Positions 6,953-10,625 of a DNA stretch of 10,625 bases are shown piece by piece. A program made the translations under genes and the position numbers. The stretch lies in the NCBI GenBank assembly GCA_945938205.1, contig CAMEUL010000027.1, positions 1 through 10,625 of the forward strand, given 5' to 3'. The notes beneath the pieces are model-generated. The model made no database searches and was not told the DNA's origin. It saw only the letters and a program-made list of their open reading frames with translations. Position 1 is the stretch's first letter; each line of letters begins with the position of its first letter. The stretch comes from an uncultured Traorella sp. (GTDB lineage Bacteria; Bacillota_I; Bacilli_A; Erysipelotrichales; Erysipelotrichaceae).

Positions 6953-7407
6953 AATTTGTATTGAGAAAAGTAGGATCTTATGCATTTGATTATATATTGA
7001 CCATGTTGTTTGTCATGACATTCAGCTTCTGTGCCAATGTATTCAATCTGGATCCGGCTACCAAAACCAAAGGATATATGATGGTCATCTGTGCATTGAT
7101 CATGGTACTTTTTTTCACAACATATGTACCAACAAGCACCAATGGACAAACAATCGGTATGAAAATTTTCCATTTGCGTGTCGTTAATAAAAATCAGAAA
7201 GACCGTACCTATTGGCAAAGTTTCATTCGTGAATGCGTTGTAAAGATTTCTGCAGCCCCTTTCTTTGCCATTTTCACAGCGATCTATTATGCGATCTATG
7301 CGATAGGAAAAAGAACATGGGATATAGAAATGCCTTTGGATTTCCTTTTGAAAACAGAAGTTGTGGATGAAAATCTACCAAAAAGAAAAAAGAGAAAAAA
7401 GAAATAG
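6949..7407 (+). CDS. RDD-family membrane protein
   Basis: This 152-residue protein is an RDD-domain membrane protein of unknown role. Three hydrophobic segments lie at about 11-31, 43-61 and 101-119. The signature residues are Arg6 and Asp14 near the start, the block NGQTIGMKIFHLRVVN at 65-80, and Asp131 in the terminal LDFLLKTEVV. The tail is strongly basic (KRKKRKKK). Its start overlaps the RpiR stop codon in ATGA, so translation is coupled to the regulator. RDD proteins have been proposed to act in transport or ion exchange, but nothing in this sequence shows a substrate. Its place as last gene of an amino-sugar PTS operon may reflect co-regulation more than shared function. Confidence 0.82.
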   Translation: MKFVLRKVGSYAFDYILTMLFVMTFSFCANVFNLDPATKTKGYMMVICALIMVLFFTTYVPTSTNGQTIGMKIFHLRVVNKNQKDRTYWQSFIRECVVKISAAPFFAIFTAIYYAIYAIGKRTWDIEMPLDFLLKTEVVDENLPKRKKRKKK

Positions 7408-7437
7408 ACAAATTCCACAAGGAGTTTGTTTTTTTTA
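7408..7437 (+). terminator. Intrinsic terminator of the PTS/nanE operon
   Basis: ACAAATTCC (7408-7416) pairs with GGAGTTTGT (7421-7429) through nine pairs, one of them G-T, around the loop ACAA. Eight T residues run from 7429 to 7436. It follows the RDD stop codon directly and marks the end of the five-gene unit. Confidence 0.85.
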
Positions 7438-7439
7438 TT

Positions 7440-7531
7440 GCCAAATCCAATAGTGAAAATACGCCAAACGCCATAGTAAAAAAGCGCCATATACCATAGT
7501 AAAACCTTGTCAAATACCATAATTCTGTTGT
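7440..7531 (+). repeat. Four tandem 23-bp repeats upstream of the broken ATPase gene
   Basis: Copies begin at 7440, 7463, 7486 and 7509, an exact 23-base period. The shared core is GCCAAAtaCCATAGTaAAAA. Copies 2 and 3 share CCATAGTAAAA exactly (7471-7481 and 7494-7504). Copy 1 has CAATAGTGAAAA and copy 4 has CCATAATTCTG. The array starts in the tail of the preceding terminator and its last copy covers the -35 and spacer of the promoter at 7507-7534. This placement suggests a cooperative regulator-binding array. There are no unique spacers, so it is not a CRISPR array, and the core is not found elsewhere in the window. Confidence 0.8.
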
Positions 7532-7534
7532 AAT
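7507..7534 (+). promoter_or_regulatory. Candidate promoter of the ATPase/DUF4143 gene
   Basis: TTGTCA (7507-7512) and TGTAAT (7529-7534), each five of six to consensus, are 16 bases apart. Predicted initiation near 7541 would leave a leader of about 14 bases containing the ribosome binding site GGGAGG at 7542-7547. The fourth tandem repeat overlaps the -35 and spacer, so a protein bound to the array would control this promoter. Confidence 0.55.
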
Positions 7535-7554
7535 GCGTGTAGGGAGGGATGTAT

Positions 7555-8812
7555 ATGCAACGATATTATCCACGTATTGCTGATGAAATACTCGATTTTC
7601 GTTTGAAGAGCAAAGGGACATTTTAGTGGTTGGTCCTAAATGGTGTGGCAAATCGACAACGGCTTTGCAACAGGCAAACAGTGTTGTTTATATGCAGGAT
7701 CCACAGAAACGTGAAAGATATCGGATGATGGCTCAAACCATGACATCAGAGTTTCTTGATCAGAAAGCACCTATGCTGATTGATGAATGGCAGATCATTC
7801 CTTTTATTTGGGATGCCATTCGTTTTGAGGTTGACAAGCGAGGAAGCATGGGACAGTTCATTTTGACTGGATCTGTTGTTCCAGCGAGTTTTGAACATAT
7901 TGAACATTCTGGAATTGGAAGGATCTCAACTCTCATCATGCGACCGATGTCACTGTATGAATCGAATGGAACCATATCCCTCAAAGAACTCTTTGATGGA
8001 AAACGATTGGTTGCCATCAGTAATTTTAATTTAAAAGATGTGGCTTTTATGCTGTGCCGAGGTGGTTGGCCGGGATCACTCGTGAAAGATAAAAGAGTGG
8101 CGCTTCAACAAGCCATTGACTATTATGATGAACTCACTACTTATGACATCTCACGTGTCGATAATGTAAAGCGAGATAAACACAGAGTAGAAAGACTTTT
8201 ACGTTCTTATGCTCGCAATATTTCTACACAAGCCAGCATTCAAACTTTTATCCATGATATGATCGTAAATGATACAGATGAACTTAGTGAAATGACCGTG
8301 GCTTCTTATATTCAAGCATTAAAAAAGGTATATGTCATTGAGGACTTAGAAGCATGGAGCTCAAACTTAAGATCAAAGACAGCCATCCGTAAAGCAGATA
8401 CTCGTCATTTTGTGGACCCATCCATTGCTTGTGCTGCCCTTGGTTTAGGTGTTGAAGTCTACTGAATGATGTGAAAACATTTGGACTTCTGTTTGAATCT
8501 ATGTGTATTCGTGATTTGAGAGTTTACGCTGAATCTATTGATGGAAAGGTCTATCATTACAGAGATAAAAATGGCCTAGAAGTGGATGCAATTATACACT
8601 TAAGAAACGGGAATTGGGGAGTTATTGAAATCAAACTGTACAGTGAAGAAAATATTCAAGAAGGAGCTAAAAATCTTTTAAAGTTGGCGAGCATCATTGA
8701 TGAATCAAAAATGAAAAAACCTTCTTTTCTCATGGTCCTTACTGCAACAGAGACAGCTTATGTCAGAGAAGATGGCGTTTATGTAGTACCGATTACCTGT
8801 TTTAAGAACTGA
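7555..8812 (+). pseudogene. AAA ATPase with DUF4143 (COG1373 type), broken by two single-base frameshifts
   Basis: Three reading frames together encode one complete COG1373-type protein. The first part (7555-7617) gives MQRYYPRIADEILDFRLKSKG, then hits a stop at 7624. The second (from about 7620) carries Walker A GPKWCGKS, Walker B MLIDEWQ and the sensor stretch FILTGS, followed by the DUF4143 hallmark RGGWPGSL, and stops at 8463. The third (from about 8457) reads SLLNDVKTFGLLFE and ends with HYRDKNGLEVDAI and VIEIKL, a PD-(D/E)XK-like nuclease site with Asp, Glu and Lys all kept. Adding one base near 7618-7623 and one near 8454-8457 restores 419 residues, the usual family size. The start follows GGGAGG by seven bases. 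The role of the family is not settled. No slippery motif explains the shifts, so it is probably a recent pseudogene; sequencing error is the alternative. Confidence 0.88.
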
Positions 8813-8838
8813 AAAAGTGGAATTTTCCACTTTTTTTT
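8812..8838 (+). terminator. Intrinsic terminator after the ATPase/DUF4143 gene
   Basis: AAAAAGTGGA (8812-8821) pairs with TCCACTTTTT (8826-8835) around ATTT, and the T run continues to 8838. It begins at the last base of the stop codon of the broken gene and is fully intact. The A-rich left arm could also allow some termination on the opposite strand. Confidence 0.85.
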
Positions 8839-8911
8839 ATTTATTAATTTCAACATATTTCAAAAGTCATTAAAGCCCTAATAATAGGTATTATTTGAAC
8901 TTTTTATGATG

Positions 8912-8939
8912 TTTACAATTCATTTAAATATGATAAAAT
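8912..8939 (+). promoter_or_regulatory. Promoter of the GGDEF/EAL gene
   Basis: TTTACA (8912-8917) and TAAAAT (8934-8939) are 16 bases apart, and TG at 8931-8932 makes an extended -10 element. Initiation near 8946 gives a leader of about 40 bases. Upstream, AATAATA (8880-8886) and TATTATT (8889-8895) form an AT-rich dyad that could be a regulator site, but such dyads are common by chance in AT-rich DNA. Confidence 0.6.
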
Positions 8940-8962
8940 AAAAGTGATAATATAGATTATAT

Positions 8963-8980
8963 TCAAATATCATTTGAGGT
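8963..8980 (+). promoter_or_regulatory. Inverted repeat running into the ribosome binding site of the GGDEF/EAL gene
   Basis: TCAAAT (8963-8968) and ATTTGA (8972-8977) are perfect inverted repeats around ATC. The right arm includes the first bases of the ribosome binding site GAGGT (8976-8980), four bases before the ATG at 8985. In RNA it could partly hide the site; in DNA it could be a small operator. The stem is short and AT-rich, so its stability is doubtful. Confidence 0.35.
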
Positions 8981-8984
8981 TTTT

Positions 8985-10625
8985 ATGGATCAGGCTTTAA
9001 GGAAAAAGAAAATAAAAAATTACTGCAGCATGTTAAGCATTGTCAATGAAAGCATTGACGAACTTTTGTTTGTGTGTGATTTAACAGAAGATTTCTTTTA
9101 TCTTGTGAAAGAGGTAGATGAAGCTTATTTACGTCATTTGCCTTTAAATACAGGTATTCATCTTCAACAGTTGCTTGCCATGATCTATCCTTATGATCAA
9201 ACACAAATAACTTCAACGATCGATCAGATCAAAAAGGATCAGTTGGATACACTGGATATGCAATTTCGTTTTGTTGACAAAAAAAATGAAACTCACTGGA
9301 TCAAATGCCGTGGATATGTTTTAAAAGACGAGAAAATTGTCATTGGTGGTTTTTCTGAATCAGCTTTACGAGAAAAAGTGGATCCCTTGACCGGTCTTTT
9401 GAACTACACAAAATTCATTGAAGATTTTGAGGAAAAATTGAAAAAGAAAAAAAATGGTCATCTCATGGTCATCGGTATTGATAATTTTACGGATATTAAT
9501 CTTCGCTATGGAAGAGAACATGCCAATAATATTATACGAGAAATAGCAAAAATTTTAGAAAATGGTGTGGAAGAATCCGTAAGCGTATATCGTTTGGATG
9601 GAGATCATTTTTTGGCGAATCTGGAAAACTATTCACAATCACAGGTCAAGAAATACTATCGGTATATTCAGACAGCTGTGCATCCATTCTGCACTGTTTC
9701 TGCAGGTTATATGGCCTATCCAATGGAACGTATTGAAGATGCTTCTTTGATGGTGCAGTATGTGGAAAGTGCTTTGGAGAGAGCCAAAAAGAATGGAAAA
9801 AACTGCATGGAGAAGTTCTCCAGCGAAGATAACAGCAAGTATTTATATCTTTTGGAACTGCAGGAAGAAATGATGAACAGCATTGAACATGGTTTTTATG
9901 GCTTTGAACTGTATTATCAGCCAGTCGTGAAATCAAAGGAATACAGACTTGCCGGAGCTGAAGCTCTGCTGCGTTTTCATTCATCCCAATATGGCATTAT
10001 TTCTCCAACCGTATTTATTCCAATTTTGGAAAGAACAGGAAGAATTGTGGAAGTGGGCAAATGGGTCATGCGAAAAGCACTTCAGCAGTGTAAAGAGTGG
10101 CGAAAAACGATCCCGCATTTCTTTGTGAATGTGAATGTTTCCTACTTGCAGCTTGCAGAAGACAATTTTAATCGTGATGTGCTGAACTGTCTCAAAGAGA
10201 CGGATCTTCCGGGTGAAGCTGTTTATTTGGAACTGACCGAAAGCACCAAACTTGAAAACTTTGATTTGTTCAATGTTCGCCTGAAACAATTAAAGGAACA
10301 GGGTATTCATGTATCCATAGATGATTTTGGTACAGGCTATTCTTCATTAAGCTATTTGAAGAACCTGACGGTGGATGAAGTCAAGATCGACAGAAGTTTT
10401 GTTTCTCATATTCAGGGAAATTCTTATAATGAACGATTGGTTGACAATATAATCGTACTGGCACATTCTGTGCAGATGGAAGTATGCTGTGAAGGTGTTG
10501 AAAAGATTGATGAACTGACTTATCTGGAACGGATAGGACCAGATTTTCTTCAAGGATATCTTTTCAGTAAGCCTTGTCCATTGACTGAATTTGAAGAAAA
10601 GTATATTCATTCAGACTACATCTTC
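8985..10625 (+). CDS. PAS-like/GGDEF/EAL protein, predicted c-di-GMP phosphodiesterase (3' end cut by window)
   Basis: 547 residues are visible with no stop; the EAL domain is essentially complete, so little is missing. Residues about 15-130 look like a PAS-type sensor (FRFVDKKNETHWIKCRGYVL). A GGDEF domain begins at DPLTGLLN (133-140), but the signature is DGDHF (205-209) instead of GGDEF, so cyclase activity is unlikely. The EAL domain has the residues needed to hydrolyse c-di-GMP: EALLR (326-330), Asn384, ELTES (416-420), DDFGTGYSSL (446-455), KID (467-469), EGVE (503-506) and QGYLFSKP (523-530). No membrane segment or signal peptide is seen, so it should be cytoplasmic. The start follows GAGGT. 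The gene has its own promoter after a terminator. The degenerate GGDEF may bind GTP as a regulatory site, as described for some EAL proteins; that is inference here. Confidence 0.9.
   Translation, partial: MDQALRKKKIKNYCSMLSIVNESIDELLFVCDLTEDFFYLVKEVDEAYLRHLPLNTGIHLQQLLAMIYPYDQTQITSTIDQIKKDQLDTLDMQFRFVDKKNETHWIKCRGYVLKDEKIVIGGFSESALREKVDPLTGLLNYTKFIEDFEEKLKKKKNGHLMVIGIDNFTDINLRYGREHANNIIREIAKILENGVEESVSVYRLDGDHFLANLENYSQSQVKKYYRYIQTAVHPFCTVSAGYMAYPMERIEDASLMVQYVESALERAKKNGKNCMEKFSSEDNSKYLYLLELQEEMMNSIEHGFYGFELYYQPVVKSKEYRLAGAEALLRFHSSQYGIISPTVFIPILERTGRIVEVGKWVMRKALQQCKEWRKTIPHFFVNVNVSYLQLAEDNFNRDVLNCLKETDLPGEAVYLELTESTKLENFDLFNVRLKQLKEQGIHVSIDDFGTGYSSLSYLKNLTVDEVKIDRSFVSHIQGNSYNERLVDNIIVLAHSVQMEVCCEGVEKIDELTYLERIGPDFLQGYLFSKPCPLTEFEEKYIHSDYIF

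Noticed and set aside
7440..7531. CRISPR array
   Set aside because: The units are contiguous 23-base tandem repeats without unique spacers, are degenerate, and no cas gene is nearby.
7600..7640. Programmed -1 frameshift at the first break of the ATPase gene
   Set aside because: The sequence around GGGACATTTTAG has no X-XXY-YYZ slippery heptamer in the correct frame and no clear downstream pseudoknot; a one-base deletion is simpler.
7274..7651. Leftward reading frames across the RDD gene end and the repeat array
   Set aside because: They are low-complexity antisense frames (Phe-rich from the poly-A strand and repeat-derived Tyr/Gly runs) with no ribosome binding site, crossing a terminator.
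8445..8475. Programmed frameshift or translational restart joining the two large parts of the ATPase
   Set aside because: GAAGTCTACTGA offers no slippery site, and the GTG at 8471 has no ribosome binding site. The protein sequence is continuous across the break, as expected for a deletion, not for two genes.
9646..10610. Several leftward reading frames within the GGDEF/EAL gene
   Set aside because: The + strand encodes a continuous, motif-complete GGDEF/EAL protein; the antisense frames show no recognisable domains or binding sites.

Overview
The window looks like chromosomal DNA of an AT-rich, low-GC Gram-positive anaerobe (Firmicutes). Evidence: strong GGAGG-type ribosome binding sites, sigma-A promoters close to consensus, a textbook CcpA (cre) box and PTS-centred sugar uptake. 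The protein sequences feel most like Erysipelotrichia (gut or oral relatives of Holdemanella or Bulleidia), but that placement is a judgement from memory, not a search.

Layout. (1) 1-2554, + strand: the ATPase and permease of an Mgl-type sugar ABC transporter, translationally coupled; the sugar-binding protein gene is expected just upstream, outside the window. A bidirectional terminator closes it. (2) 2561-3148, - strand: a short RluA-family pseudouridine synthase whose last codons lie inside that terminator. (3) 3149-3415: a dense control region with a cre box, a 52-bp-spaced pair of near-identical operators, a near-perfect promoter and a palindrome at the predicted transcription start. (4) 3416-7407, + strand: a five-gene amino-sugar operon of PTS EIIA, ManNAc-6-P epimerase NanE, PTS EIIBC, an RpiR/MurR-type regulator and an RDD membrane protein, ended by a strong terminator. 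(5) 7440-8838: four 23-bp tandem repeats overlapping a promoter, followed by a broken AAA ATPase/DUF4143 gene whose full length is restored by repairing exactly two single-base losses. (6) 8985 to the right edge: a PAS-like/GGDEF/EAL protein with a degenerate cyclase motif and an intact phosphodiesterase site, complete except for its extreme C-terminus.

How the parts work together. The PTS proteins should import and phosphorylate an amino sugar. Having NanE but no NanA or NanK beside them points to N-acetylmannosamine itself as substrate: ManNAc in, ManNAc-6-P inside, then GlcNAc-6-P for central amino-sugar metabolism. The RpiR protein, with a sugar-phosphate-binding SIS domain, is the natural sensor of that intermediate, and CcpA would add carbon catabolite control.

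The most unusual part is the repeat array plus DUF4143 ATPase. The ATPase family carries a C-terminal PD-(D/E)XK-like nuclease motif and its function is poorly understood; here the gene is decayed but its promoter, repeats and terminator are preserved.
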